Assembly: GCA_903916595.1 (NCBI GenBank)
Contig: CAIWXI010000067.1
Location: 1-35,101, forward strand
Source: an uncultured Bacteroidales bacterium
GTDB taxonomy: Bacteria; Bacteroidota; Bacteroidia; Bacteroidales; FEN-979
Length of the DNA stretch: 35,101 nt
Reading direction: 5' to 3'
Part shown: positions 23,142 to 33,221 of the stretch, in pieces
Layout: every line of letters begins with the position of its first letter
Numbering within the stretch: position 1 is the stretch's first letter
Made by a program: the position numbers and the translations under genes
Notes under the pieces: generated by a model
The model's input: the letters and a program-made list of their open reading frames with translations, nothing else
Databases searched by the model: none
Told to the model about the DNA's origin: nothing

Positions 23142-24443
23142 TCACAAGCCCGCCACCAGCTGCTTCAGCCTGGTCTCCGCTACTTTCATATTAAACTCAA
23201 AGTCATAATATCTTGCCAGCGAATTGGCATAACTTTCCTGCGCCTGTCGCACTTCCAATGCAGTAGTCTGTCCCAGCCTGAGCCTTTCAAGCGAAATCCT
23301 CAGGTTTTCTTTAGCCAGTGTAAGGTTATCTGTTTCAATACCAAGCAGAGTCTTCTGATCGTCAAATTCAGTGAGTGCGGTCTTCAACTGGGTATTCACC
23401 TGCAGCTTTACATTGTCGAGGTTATACTGTGTTGACTGCAGCTGTATCTTTGCTGCTCTCACCTGCCGCAGGGCATTACCGGCCTGGTAAATAGGTATGA
23501 TCAGACTACCGCCGACAAGTGGGCCGAAACTTCTGTTTGTAAGCACGTTCGAAGCGCTGTTGTTGTTCTGCTGATAGCCGTATGAAGCGAGAAAGTTCAG
23601 CTTTGGAAGGCGGAGGGTCTGGTATTCTCCCAGACTGAGTCTGGCAATGTCGACCTGCTTACCATACGACAAAACGCTGGTGTTATTCACATACAGTTTA
23701 TTCATCAGATCAACCGGATCGGGCTGATAATTCAGGGGGATCGTGTCGGCCACGTCGAACGGGGTCTCCGGGTCCCGGGCGATCACCAGGTTGAGGGCTC
23801 GTTTGGAGTTCCTGATGTTGTTCAGCTGGTTGATCTCTGCCTCCCGGTTCACATTCAGGTCAATCTTCGCCTGAAGAAGATCGTTTTTATGCGCTATCCC
23901 GGCTTCGTATCCCTTCTGAAGTATCCTTACCCTCTCGAGGCTGTAAGCCATCACATCACGAATGGCAAGCAGCTGCTGCTTCTGCACAACAACCTGGTAA
24001 AAGGCGACAGTCACATTGTAAACGGTTTGCATAAGCACATCATTGAACTGTATGTCGCCCAGTTTTTCTATCTGCGAAAGTTTGTTTTTTGTGATGAACA
24101 TCTTGGTCCCGTCGAACAATGTCCAGTTCAGAGTGGTGCTTGCATTGAATGCATTGGAGGTTCCGGCGGATGAGGTGATGGCGCTTCCCGACGACAGGGT
24201 CATGTTTACATTGCTTACCGAATAATTGTCGGTACCGGTCACCGAAAGATAGGGCAGCATACCTGCATTTCCCATGGTATTGTTGACCTTTGTTATATCG
24301 GCATTATTTTTTGCAACGGCAATATCGTAGTTATTCTTCAGGGCGATCCCTACTGCATCTTCCACGCCCAGCAGGGTTTGGGCGGATAAACCCGAAAAGG
24401 TCATCAGCAGACAAAAAAGTAAGATGATTTTTTTATTCAGCAT
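23142..24443 (-). CDS. TolC-family outer membrane efflux protein
   Basis: Protein of 433 aa from the chosen start, the exit duct of the tripartite pump. Signal peptide MLNKKIILLFCLLMTFSGLSA is followed by the periodic helical hairpins of OEP proteins (LLGVEDAVGIALKNNYDIAVAKN; LGIETDNLTLAKENLRISLERLRLGQTTALEVRQAQ; RLKQLVAGL at the end). The start at 24443 is chosen because the signal sequence begins there; an upstream in-frame Met (24479) would add 12 hydrophilic residues. The ATG overlaps the end of the RND gene by 11 bases. The stop codon TGA lies in TTGTGAT, which is the edge of the 37-bp array. Confidence 0.92.
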   Translation of the reverse strand: MLNKKIILLFCLLMTFSGLSAQTLLGVEDAVGIALKNNYDIAVAKNNADITKVNNTMGNAGMLPYLSVTGTDNYSVSNVNMTLSSGSAITSSAGTSNAFNASTTLNWTLFDGTKMFITKNKLSQIEKLGDIQFNDVLMQTVYNVTVAFYQVVVQKQQLLAIRDVMAYSLERVRILQKGYEAGIAHKNDLLQAKIDLNVNREAEINQLNNIRNSKRALNLVIARDPETPFDVADTIPLNYQPDPVDLMNKLYVNNTSVLSYGKQVDIARLSLGEYQTLRLPKLNFLASYGYQQNNNSASNVLTNRSFGPLVGGSLIIPIYQAGNALRQVRAAKIQLQSTQYNLDNVKLQVNTQLKTALTEFDDQKTLLGIETDNLTLAKENLRISLERLRLGQTTALEVRQAQESYANSLARYYDFEFNMKVAETRLKQLVAGL

Positions 24444-27400
24444 GGCCTTCGGAATAATCGGGTATTTGTTCTTTTTCACGCGACATCATGGCGTACATGG
24501 CAGGGATTATGAAGAGTGTAAGTATCAATGAGAAAAGCAGTCCGCCCACAACAACGATTCCCAGAGGCGTACGACTCGAAGCGCCTGCGCCAAGGGCCAG
24601 TGCAATAGGCATAGCGCCGAAGATGGTCGCAAGGGAAGTCATCAGGATGGGGCGCAGACGCGCAGCTGCTGCTTCAAACGCCGCTTCGGATTTCGATAAC
24701 CCCAGCTTCCTCTTCTGATTCGCAAACTCCACGATAAGGATGCCGTTCTTTGTTACCAGGCCTACCAGCATGATCATTCCGATCTCTGAAAAGATATTCA
24801 GCGTGCTGCCGAAGATAAACAGGGAAAGCAGAGCTCCGGTAATGGCAAGGGGCACCGTGATCATGATAATGAGGGGATCGATAAAACTTTCAAACTGGGC
24901 CGCCAGGATGAGGTAGATCAGCACGAGGGCCAGGACAAAGGCAAAGGATGTGTTCGAACTGCTTTCGGCAAAGTCGCGGGAAGGGCCAAGAAGGTCGGTG
25001 TTGAAGGTGTCGTCGGTGGTTTCCTTTGCAATTCGTTTCATTGCGGCAATTCCTTCGCCCAGTGTCTTACCCTGGGCCAGGGAAGCGGAGATGGTTGCCG
25101 ATTTGTACCTGTTGTAGTGATAGAGAGTGGGAGGTTCGCTGCTTTCCTCCATTTTTACCAGGTTGTCGAGCTGAATGAGCTGACCGCTGTTGCTCCTCAC
25201 ATACATTGAAGCTATGTCGGCCGGTTTGCTCCTGTTCTCCCTGTCAAACTGCCCGATAACATAATACTGCTTTTCATTTCTCAGAAAATATCCGTAACGC
25301 TTACCACTCAAGGCAAACTGAAGCGTATTCGAAATATCGATCGCGTTCACTCCGAGGTCGGTAGCCTTCATCCTGTCGACAAGGATGTTGATCTCGGGCT
25401 TATTGAACTTAAGATTTACGTCGACATTTCCGAATGCCGGGTCTTTGCGCGCCAGATCGAGAAAACGGGGAACCACCTGCTTCAGTTTGTCAAAATCGAG
25501 GTTCTGCAGTACAAACTGCACAGGAAGCTGAGAGCCGGCCGAGAGAGAAGTCGAGATGGTCTGTTCCTGGTTGGGAATGATCCTTGCCTCAGGGAACTTC
25601 TTGTATATTTTAACCAGCCTGTCATAAACCTGCTGTTGTGTTGCCTTTCTCTGGTCAGGTTCAACGAGAAAGATATTTATATTCCCGATGTTTGATGAGG
25701 TGTTCCCGAACCCGGCCCCGGTACGTGAAAAAATAAGCCTTGCTTCGGGCACCTGCGACTTGAGGGTGTCGGCTATACGGCCCATCAGCTTTTCCATATA
25801 ATCGAAATCTGTGCCTTCGGGAGCTGTAATTGAGGTCCTGAGGTTGCTGTGATCCTCAAGAGGCGCAAGCTCTGATTTCAGGGACCTGAAAAGTACGAAA
25901 ACCAGTACAAAACAAAGACCAAGCACCGACAGACTCACCCATTTGCGTTTCATGAAACGGCCAAGCATTAAACGGTAGCTGTTGTCGAGCCATACAAAAA
26001 AAGGCTCGGTTTTCTGATAAAATTTCAGGGATTTGATATCAGCCTTACCCATTTTTACATTTAATACAGGGGTCAGGGTAAGTGAAACAAAGGCCGAAAT
26101 CAGCACAGACCCCGCAAGTACGATCCCGAATTCACGGAAAAGCCTGCCGGTAAAACCCGAAAGGAAAATAACAGGAATAAACACAATAGCCAGAGTGAGG
26201 GAAGTGGCAATGACGACAAAAAGAATTTCCCTTGTGCCTGCAAAAGCCGCCTTGTACTTGTCCATCCCCTGTTCAATTTTCTTATAGATGTTCTCGGTGA
26301 CCACGATGCCGTCATCAACTACCAGCCCTGTTGCAAGAACAATAGCCAGGAGAGTAAGCACATTAATCGAAAACCCGAAAATGTACATCAGGAAAAACGA
26401 TCCGACCAATGAAACCGGAATATCTATCAGCGGACGGAGGGCGATGACTGTATTCCTGAAGAAAAGGAATACGATGAGTACCACCAGGCTGATCGCGATA
26501 AGTATGGTCTCGGCCACATCCGTCACCGACTGCCTCATGAACTTGCTCCTGTCGAAGCCAACATCGAGCTTCATGCCTGCCGGAAGATTTTTCTTGATCT
26601 CTTCGAAGCGTTTAAAGAATTCGTCGGCAATGGCAATCTGGTTGGAGCCAGGTAATGGGATCAGTGCCAGTGAAATGCCGGATGCCCCGTTTAATTTCAC
26701 CCCGGTCTCTTCCACCTCGGCTCCCAGGATTGCCTCGCCAATATCGCTTAGCCGGATGAGCTGGTCATTGGTCTGCCTGATGATCATGTTATTGAAATCA
26801 TCTTCCGTAGTGAGACGGCCGAATGTTTTAACGATGAGCTCTGTAGACCGGCCCCTGACTTTTCCGCCAGGAAGGTCTACATTTTCCCTCATCAGTGCAA
26901 TGTTCACATCCTCGGCAGTGAGGTTATATGCTGCCATTTTTTTCGGATCAAGCCAGAGCCGCATAGCCGGGCGTTTTTGTCCGAACAGCATCACGGAACT
27001 CACCCCGGGAATCGTCTGAAGCTTTTCCTGCAGCACATTTTCTGCATAATCACTGAGATCCATCGGGTTCATGGTAGTGCTCTGCACAGCCATCGTAATT
27101 ATAGGGTCGCTGTTGGCATCGGCCTTGGAGACCACGGGAGGTGCGTCAAGATCCTGTGGCAGGCTCCTGGCAGCCTGACTCACTTTGTCACGGACATCGT
27201 TGGCCGCTTTCTCAAGATCGGCGCCAACATTGAATTCCACTGTGATATTACTGGAACCGGTGGAGGAAGAGGAAGATATGGAACGTACTCCTTCTATACC
27301 GTTTATTGATTTTTCAAGAGGTTCGGTGATCTGCGATTCAATGATATCGGCATTGGCTCCTGCATAGGTAGTTTGCACATTGATGGTCGGAGGGTCGATG

Positions 27401-27516
27401 GCAGGGAAAAGCCTCACTCCCAGGAACGAAAAGCCAACAAAGCCAAAAAGCACAATGATCAGGCTCATTACAATGCTGGCAACAGGACGTTTGATCGCGA
27501 AATCTGAAATAGTCAT
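24433..27516 (-). CDS. RND efflux pump, inner membrane subunit (HAE1 type)
   Basis: Protein of 1027 aa, full length for AcrB/MexB-like proton-driven drug exporters. MTISDFAIKRPVASIVMSLIIVLFG is the typical first membrane helix; porter-domain signatures IEGVRSISSSS and SQAARSLPQDLDAPPV follow. The proton-relay pair Asp-Asp is in ATGLVVDDGIVVTENI of helix 4, and the second half repeats the layout (AQFESFIDPLIIMITVPLAITGALL, MLVGLVTKNGILIVEFAN, RLRPILMTSLATIFG). It is transcribed with the fusion protein (5 bases upstream) and TolC (overlap of 11 bases), making one complete pump operon. Substrate cannot be read from the sequence. Confidence 0.97.
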   Translation of the reverse strand: MTISDFAIKRPVASIVMSLIIVLFGFVGFSFLGVRLFPAIDPPTINVQTTYAGANADIIESQITEPLEKSINGIEGVRSISSSSSTGSSNITVEFNVGADLEKAANDVRDKVSQAARSLPQDLDAPPVVSKADANSDPIITMAVQSTTMNPMDLSDYAENVLQEKLQTIPGVSSVMLFGQKRPAMRLWLDPKKMAAYNLTAEDVNIALMRENVDLPGGKVRGRSTELIVKTFGRLTTEDDFNNMIIRQTNDQLIRLSDIGEAILGAEVEETGVKLNGASGISLALIPLPGSNQIAIADEFFKRFEEIKKNLPAGMKLDVGFDRSKFMRQSVTDVAETILIAISLVVLIVFLFFRNTVIALRPLIDIPVSLVGSFFLMYIFGFSINVLTLLAIVLATGLVVDDGIVVTENIYKKIEQGMDKYKAAFAGTREILFVVIATSLTLAIVFIPVIFLSGFTGRLFREFGIVLAGSVLISAFVSLTLTPVLNVKMGKADIKSLKFYQKTEPFFVWLDNSYRLMLGRFMKRKWVSLSVLGLCFVLVFVLFRSLKSELAPLEDHSNLRTSITAPEGTDFDYMEKLMGRIADTLKSQVPEARLIFSRTGAGFGNTSSNIGNINIFLVEPDQRKATQQQVYDRLVKIYKKFPEARIIPNQEQTISTSLSAGSQLPVQFVLQNLDFDKLKQVVPRFLDLARKDPAFGNVDVNLKFNKPEINILVDRMKATDLGVNAIDISNTLQFALSGKRYGYFLRNEKQYYVIGQFDRENRSKPADIASMYVRSNSGQLIQLDNLVKMEESSEPPTLYHYNRYKSATISASLAQGKTLGEGIAAMKRIAKETTDDTFNTDLLGPSRDFAESSSNTSFAFVLALVLIYLILAAQFESFIDPLIIMITVPLAITGALLSLFIFGSTLNIFSEIGMIMLVGLVTKNGILIVEFANQKRKLGLSKSEAAFEAAAARLRPILMTSLATIFGAMPIALALGAGASSRTPLGIVVVGGLLFSLILTLFIIPAMYAMMSREKEQIPDYSEGHAE

Positions 27517-27521
27517 GGCGC

Positions 27522-28565
27522 TTATTTTATTTTCGCGAACGTAAGTTCCATATCAGGTTTAATGAAAAGCACCCCGGTCGTAACAACCGTATCACCTGCA
27601 TTCAGGCCGGTGATCACCTCAATGTTACCGGCCTGCCGTACCCCTGTCTTTATCGGTACGAACACTGCTTTTCCCCCTTTACAGATGATCACGCTTTTGT
27701 TTCTTTCTTTCATGATAATGGCCTGGGTGGGCACCAGCAGGGCGCTGCGGTTCTGGGAGAGCCTCAGTTCCACACTGGCATATGCCCCCGGCGTAAGAGA
27801 GGGCGAATGAGCGGTCACAATAGCTCTTGCCTTCAGGTTACGGGTATTCTGATCAATCCCTTCTTCGGTCGCCATCACTACAGCGTCAAATTTATTGTCA
27901 TCACCTTCAACACTGAACCTGACTTTGGTTCCCTGGTGTATCATCTGGCTGTATTTTCCCGGGACCGAAAAATCAAGTTTCAGTTTATCTGATTCCCTTA
28001 TGGTTGTCAGGGGTGTCGATTGAGTGACCTGGGCTCCCAGACTGATGTTCCTTAAACCAATCACACCGTCATAGGGTGCGAGCACCTCGGTTTTAGATAT
28101 CTGTGCTTTCAACAGGTCGATATCATTGTTTGCCGAAGTAACCACCAGGTCCTGCTGATCATATTCAACCTGGCTGATACCATCGGCTTTGAGCAGTTCA
28201 GCCTGGCGGTCAAGGATCTGCTTGCCGATGGCATACTGAGTCTGGGCCTTCTTAAGCTGGGCCTGAAGGTCAAGGTCGAATATTTTCACCAGCATCGTGC
28301 CTTTCTTTACCAGCTGGCCTTCCGGAAGGTTGATCATCACTACCCGCCCGGGCATTTCCGGCATCAGTACCGTCTCCTCAAAGGGCTTAAGCGTCCCCGA
28401 AATACCAATTGTTTCATCCACCACCGAGGGTGTGACTACATACCCTTCAATAAAGGAAATGGAGGGAGCTTCTTTTCCTTCTTTCTTCTTTTTATTCCCG
28501 GAACATGAAACTCCTGCAATAAGGATAAAGCTGAGAAAGATATTCAGTAGTGTTTTCCTGTTCAT
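27522..28565 (-). CDS. RND efflux periplasmic adaptor (membrane fusion) lipoprotein
   Basis: Protein of 347 aa from the chosen start. MNRKTLLNIFLSFILIAGVSC carries an SPII lipobox (GVSC), so the adaptor is lipid-anchored. The order is that of HlyD/AcrA adaptors: barrel-sandwich strands PEMPGRVVMINLPEGQLVKKG, a coiled-coil hairpin (about 100-160), second lipoyl half KTEVLAPYDGVIGLRNISLGAQV, beta-barrel and membrane-proximal domains ending TTGVLFIKPDMELTFAKIK. An upstream in-frame Met (28652) would place 29 non-signal residues ahead of the lipobox and is rejected. First gene of the pump operon. Confidence 0.93.
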   Translation of the reverse strand: MNRKTLLNIFLSFILIAGVSCSGNKKKKEGKEAPSISFIEGYVVTPSVVDETIGISGTLKPFEETVLMPEMPGRVVMINLPEGQLVKKGTMLVKIFDLDLQAQLKKAQTQYAIGKQILDRQAELLKADGISQVEYDQQDLVVTSANNDIDLLKAQISKTEVLAPYDGVIGLRNISLGAQVTQSTPLTTIRESDKLKLDFSVPGKYSQMIHQGTKVRFSVEGDDNKFDAVVMATEEGIDQNTRNLKARAIVTAHSPSLTPGAYASVELRLSQNRSALLVPTQAIIMKERNKSVIICKGGKAVFVPIKTGVRQAGNIEVITGLNAGDTVVTTGVLFIKPDMELTFAKIK

Positions 28566-28693
28566 AAAATGCAAACTAAGCGGTTCACGGCTTTTGCCGG
28601 TATAATCCCGAAAAAATGGACCTCGTTCTGATCGTAAAATTACAAAAATCAATCTTGCTTTAAGCTAAAATCTATCGGAAGGGATTTTTTAAC

Positions 28694-28769
28694 CTATAAA
28701 GACCCCGATTTTGCCGATCAGGCCAAAAATTCGTAATGAAAGAACTTCCTGGCTCTATGGTCTTTATAG
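28694..28769. repeat. 76-bp element with 11-bp perfect terminal inverted repeats
   Basis: CTATAAAGACC (28694-28704) and GGTCTTTATAG (28759-28769) are exact reverse complements, separated by 54 bases that contain a smaller stem (GCC/GGC flanked by TTTT/AAAA). The right arm includes the stop codon of the lipase gene. It may be a structured terminator between the lipase and pump operons, or a remnant MITE-like element; no target duplication is visible. Confidence 0.6.
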
Positions 28770-29996
28770 TGCATTGATATAGTCCATCACTTCGGTGGAA
28801 ATCATGGGGTTCCGCAGGTTCTTGTGGTCAACCCATTCGACGACGGATTTCCTTTCCTTAACCGAATACCCTTCAAAAAGCCCTGAAGAGAGCGTTACAA
28901 GCCCGTCATTGGGTGGACTTTTAAACAGGACAAAGGCGTCAAAGCCGACTTTGTCCATGATATCGTAATAGTCTTCAGCCCAGACCCATTTCAGGCGATG
29001 ATTCACGATTTTGAAGCTCCCTTTCATCTGGCCTGCAAAAACAACATACTTCATCCTGCTTTGAGCATCAATTGTACTGGCAAGTAAGGCTTTAATACAA
29101 ACAGATTCAGGTGCCATGTCTTTGGGCCCCGGGAAATTAATAAAGCAGAGCAGTTTTACAAGGGTAGCCAGCGGACTTCCCAGGTGAGGAGTTCCGAGGG
29201 CAACCAGGGTGGCAAGCGGACCTCCTTTCGCAATGTAAGCCCTTGCCACCAGCCCTCCCATGGAATGGGCCACAATGATCGGATCAGTAAGGCCGGCTGC
29301 CTTTACCGAGTCCAGCAATATCCTCCCGTTCGTCATTATCGAATCTTTCCAGTTATACTGATACACATACACATCATGGCGTTTTTTGAAATCAGCAGAT
29401 AAGCGTGCGATTACATTGTCCCAGTGCGTGAGATCCCCGGTCATGCCGTGGATGAAAATGACCGCCGAGTCTTTGGGATGTTCCGAAGAACTTACTTTTC
29501 TGAATACCGACGGATTATCGGGAAAGACGTCGGGGCAACGAAAGTCCACAGAGCGGTATACTACTACCAGCATTTCATTGCTGCCACCGGCGCAAGGCAA
29601 ACCGGAACTGACCGATCCGTTAATGCTTGACTGACCTGATTCAGCATCTGCGACTCCTTTGAATGAAAAATCCAGTTGATTGAACTCAAAATCCGCTGTT
29701 AAAAAAATGCTGTCCTGTCTTATTTCACCGATGATTACCCCTTGTTTCAGCTCCAAAGTATCACGAACAAAAACTTCTCCTGTAAGCTGGTTGCCACTCC
29801 TGGTCACGGAAAAAAGATATAGATACCTTGTGGTATCCGGATTAACCTCAATCAGGTTACACTCCCAGAATGTTGTTCCCTGAAATATGGACTGACCCTG
29901 CGAATTGTCGGTGTTATTTTTTTTACAGGAGATAATGGAGATGATAATTCCCGTTGTCAAAAAAACAATCAGTTTGTTAAGGTGACGTGATTTCAT
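28764..29996 (-). CDS. Lipoprotein lipase/esterase, alpha/beta hydrolase
   Basis: Protein of 410 aa with SPII signal ending IISC (Cys24), so an envelope lipoprotein. Residues about 40-150 form a beta-rich domain (FWECNLIEVNPDTTRYLYLFSVTRSG, GEVFVRDTLEL), unlike a hydrolase and perhaps for binding. The catalytic domain follows: VIFIHGMTGDLTHWDNV, YQYNWKDSI, nucleophile Ser245 in IVAHSMGGLVAR, GTPHLGSPL, then an Asp in PPNDGLVTLSSG and a His in WVDHKNLRNP that complete the triad. The pattern is that of the PGAP1/DUF676-like lipases and acyltransferases; substrate unknown. Promoter on the minus strand is TAACTTTG at 30055-30048. Confidence 0.87.
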   Translation of the reverse strand: MKSRHLNKLIVFLTTGIIISIISCKKNNTDNSQGQSIFQGTTFWECNLIEVNPDTTRYLYLFSVTRSGNQLTGEVFVRDTLELKQGVIIGEIRQDSIFLTADFEFNQLDFSFKGVADAESGQSSINGSVSSGLPCAGGSNEMLVVVYRSVDFRCPDVFPDNPSVFRKVSSSEHPKDSAVIFIHGMTGDLTHWDNVIARLSADFKKRHDVYVYQYNWKDSIMTNGRILLDSVKAAGLTDPIIVAHSMGGLVARAYIAKGGPLATLVALGTPHLGSPLATLVKLLCFINFPGPKDMAPESVCIKALLASTIDAQSRMKYVVFAGQMKGSFKIVNHRLKWVWAEDYYDIMDKVGFDAFVLFKSPPNDGLVTLSSGLFEGYSVKERKSVVEWVDHKNLRNPMISTEVMDYINAL

Positions 29997-30047
29997 AGTG
30001 CAGGAGTTTTAAATGATGATTCTTTTCGTGGAATATTAATCTGATAT

Positions 30048-30055
30048 CAAAGTTA
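30048..30055 (-). promoter_or_regulatory. -7 promoter element of the lipase gene
   Basis: Minus-strand TAACTTTG, full match to TAnnTTTG, 51 bases before the ATG at 29996. No -33 at good spacing. Confidence 0.45.
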
Positions 30056-30090
30056 CATAATAATTGACAGGGATTGATCGCAAAAGGTTG

Positions 30091-30778
30091 TCAGTAGATA
30101 CTCACCACATCGTCCTCCTCCGGCTCACGCATGGCATTGATCAGCTTGCATCCCTGGTACTGCCCCAGTTCGTCAGGCTTTATATCCCGAACCAGAACCA
30201 TCCCTTCAGCGATCAGTCTGGCCCTGCAGGTCCCTTCCAGAAGAGGATTTGCCGGAGTGAACCACTGTGCTCCATCATAAAATATCAGGTTGGAAATACT
30301 GGTGTCTGTGATCAGTCCGTCCTTAACAATAATGATGTCATCACAATCGCCTCTTAAAGCGAACAAAGCATCCAGTGCCGTCCGGTCGAGATACTTTACA
30401 TGATAGTCCAGAGTATCGGCGTACACCAGCTTTAGGTTTCGTACCGGCCGTTTCAGATACTGCTGATAACTTATTTCAAGGATCTTTTTCTCATAAACCA
30501 CATTGCATTTCACTATCCCCTCTTTCATGTTTTCGGGAACATGGATCAACTCCTCAAGCCAATCCCCTGACACGTGATACGTGGCACGTGATTCGTACAT
30601 CGTACATCGTACATCGTACATCGTACATCGTACATCGTACATCGTACATCGTACATCGTACATCGTACATCGTTCATCCTGCATCCTGCATCCTGCATCC
30701 ATTATAAGCCCCGACCTCCGCATCCGAGCAGCGTGCCAGCCCAGGTTCTGCGGCTTCCCTTCTTCGATCCTGATGGTT

Positions 30779-30795
<17 letters not shown>
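30091..30795 (-). CDS. pabC: Aminodeoxychorismate lyase with in-frame heptad-repeat insert
   Basis: PLP enzyme of class IV aminotransferase fold, 234 aa, that splits 4-amino-4-deoxychorismate into 4-aminobenzoate and pyruvate for folate. The start MCRLFETIRIEEGKPQNLGWH is the usual Bacteroidota PabC start; LDYHVKYLDR holds the PLP lysine region, then GDCDDIIIVKDGLITDTSISN and PLLEGTCRARLIAEG. Residues 33-75 (30571-30697) are a string of 18 heptamers translated as Met/Cys-rich repeats such as MYDVRCT. Without this insert the protein is about 192 aa, the normal length. The ATG lies inside the end of pabB (17-base overlap), so the two are coupled. Confidence 0.9.
30571..30697 (+). repeat. Heptamer array inside pabC (18 units)
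   Basis: All in one 7-bp register on the + strand: three CACGTGA/TACGTGG-type units, TTCGTAC, then repeated ATCGTAC, ending with TCGTTCA and three TCCTGCA units. The count of 18 is a multiple of three, so the insert of 126 bp keeps the frame. TCCTGCA is the same unit as in pabB. None of the main units has a stop codon in any of six frames. Confidence 0.93.
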
Positions 30796-31913
<1,118 letters not shown>

Positions 31914-31915
<2 letters not shown>

Positions 31916-32495
31916 GAAGATACTATTGCTCGATAACCACGATTCCTTCACCTTCAACCTGGTTGAACTTCTGCGTAATAACGGCAAAGTTAGCTTTAAT
32001 GTGATAAAGTCTGATGAACTGCGTTTGCAGGATGTTGAGAACTACGATAAAATCCTTTTCTCTCCCGGGCCCGGACTGCCTGGGGAACAGCCTGCCATGT
32101 TCGAGATCCTGAGGAAATACGCCGGTAAAAAACCTATCCTTGGTATATGTCTTGGCCATCAGGCCATCGCCCTCTTCTACGGGGGGGATTTGTTCAACCT
32201 GCCTAAAGTGGTCCATGGCCAGCCACGCCGTCTGAATATCATCAGGCCGGATCATTTTTTGTTTAAAAACATTCGGCAAGGCAGCCCTGTAGGGCTATAT
32301 CATTCCTGGGCCGTCGCGGAAACCTCCCTCCCATCCTGCTTCGAAATCATCGCCCGCTCTGAAGATGGCACTATCATGGGCCTGTCTCATAAAGTATTTG
32401 ATGTCTGCGGATTACAGTTTCACCCTGAATCTATAATTACGGAATATGGTCAGAGGATGCTGGGGAACTGGGTTACTGGGTTACTGGGTATCTGA
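31914..32495 (+). CDS. pabA: Aminodeoxychorismate synthase component II (glutamine amidotransferase)
   Basis: Class I glutamine amidotransferase of 193 aa that feeds ammonia to PabB. The start MKILLLDNHDSFTFNLVELL is the canonical PabA/TrpG N-terminus; LFSPGPGLPGE follows, nucleophile Cys79 is in ILGICLGHQAIA, and His170/Glu172 in LQFHPESI complete the triad. The pabB/pabC context points to folate rather than tryptophan. A longer frame from 31476 would run through the pabB array and is rejected. The ATG shares CATG with the pabB start on the other strand. The last residues (WVTGLLGI) come from an octamer repeat, and the gene ends 3 bases before the convergent pirin gene. Confidence 0.93.
32459..32490 (+). 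repeat. Octamer repeat at the end of pabA (ACTGGGTT)
   Basis: GCTGGGGA, two ACTGGGTT and ACTGGGTA lie in one 8-bp register over the last codons of pabA; the adjoining TCTGATATC, of the same family as 10016-10043, gives the TGA stop. Confidence 0.7.
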
Positions 32496-32498
32496 TAT

Positions 32499-33209
32499 CT
32501 ACCAAACCAAAGGTACTTCAATCAGAAGGATGTCTGAATCCCTGACAGCTGTCAGGGTGATCTCCGGGGTTTCAGAAACTCCCATGCCGTCACGGGCTTC
32601 AAGTCTGGCAGAGGCGACATCCGCAGTCCCATCAATAAGAAAAACATAAACTCCATGAGATGCATCATGTAATGTATATGTTATATTTTTTTCGGAGGAT
32701 AGGCTGATCCTTGAAAACCAGGTTTTCTGGTTCAGCATAAGGGCCCCGGTTTCGTCAGGCGAAACGAGCCTTTGCCACTGATCCTTGCGGCCGGCAGGGT
32801 CGAATTCCTTTTGGTCGTATCTTGGCTTAAGGTTCTTAGCTGAAGGGAAAACCCAAATCTGGAAAAGCTTTAAAGCAGTCTCAGGATCAGCATTATATTC
32901 CGAGTGAAAGATCCCTGTGCCTGCTGTCATTACCTGAACTTCGTTTGCCTTAATCTGCTGAACATGACCCATGCTGTCTTTGTGTTCCAGCGAGCCTTCG
33001 AGAACAATGGTCGTAATTTCCATGTTGTCGTGCGGATGGCGGTCGAAGCCGCCTCCCCCCGAAATCGTATCGTCATTGAATACCCTCAGCGCCCCGAAAT
33101 GGACCCTCGAAGGATCATGATAGCCGGCAAAGCTGAAGGTGTAACGGGTATTGAGCCAGCCGTAGTTTGCATGTCCCCGGCTGCTCCCCCTGTGTATGAT
33201 GGTTTTCAT
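32499..33209 (-). CDS. Pirin-family (YhhW-like) cupin protein
   Basis: Bicupin of 236 aa. The pirin N-terminal cupin is clear: RGHANYGWLNTRYTFSFAGYHDP, then metal ligands His58, His60 (FDRHPHDNMEI), His102 and Glu104 (GTGIFHSEYNAD). Relatives such as E. coli YhhW open quercetin in vitro; the natural role is not settled, with links to redox and stress. It follows yceI by 12 bases in the same operon under the AraC-type regulator, and ends 3 bases from pabA tail to tail. Confidence 0.93.
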   Translation of the reverse strand: MKTIIHRGSSRGHANYGWLNTRYTFSFAGYHDPSRVHFGALRVFNDDTISGGGGFDRHPHDNMEITTIVLEGSLEHKDSMGHVQQIKANEVQVMTAGTGIFHSEYNADPETALKLFQIWVFPSAKNLKPRYDQKEFDPAGRKDQWQRLVSPDETGALMLNQKTWFSRISLSSEKNITYTLHDASHGVYVFLIDGTADVASARLEARDGMGVSETPEITLTAVRDSDILLIEVPLVW

Positions 33210-33221
33210 AAACCCTTGTGA

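Noticed and set aside
22834-23145. Open frames of 70-100 codons on both strands through the 37-bp array
   Set aside because: They are produced by the repeat period; the peptides are themselves repeats, with no start signal or family likeness.
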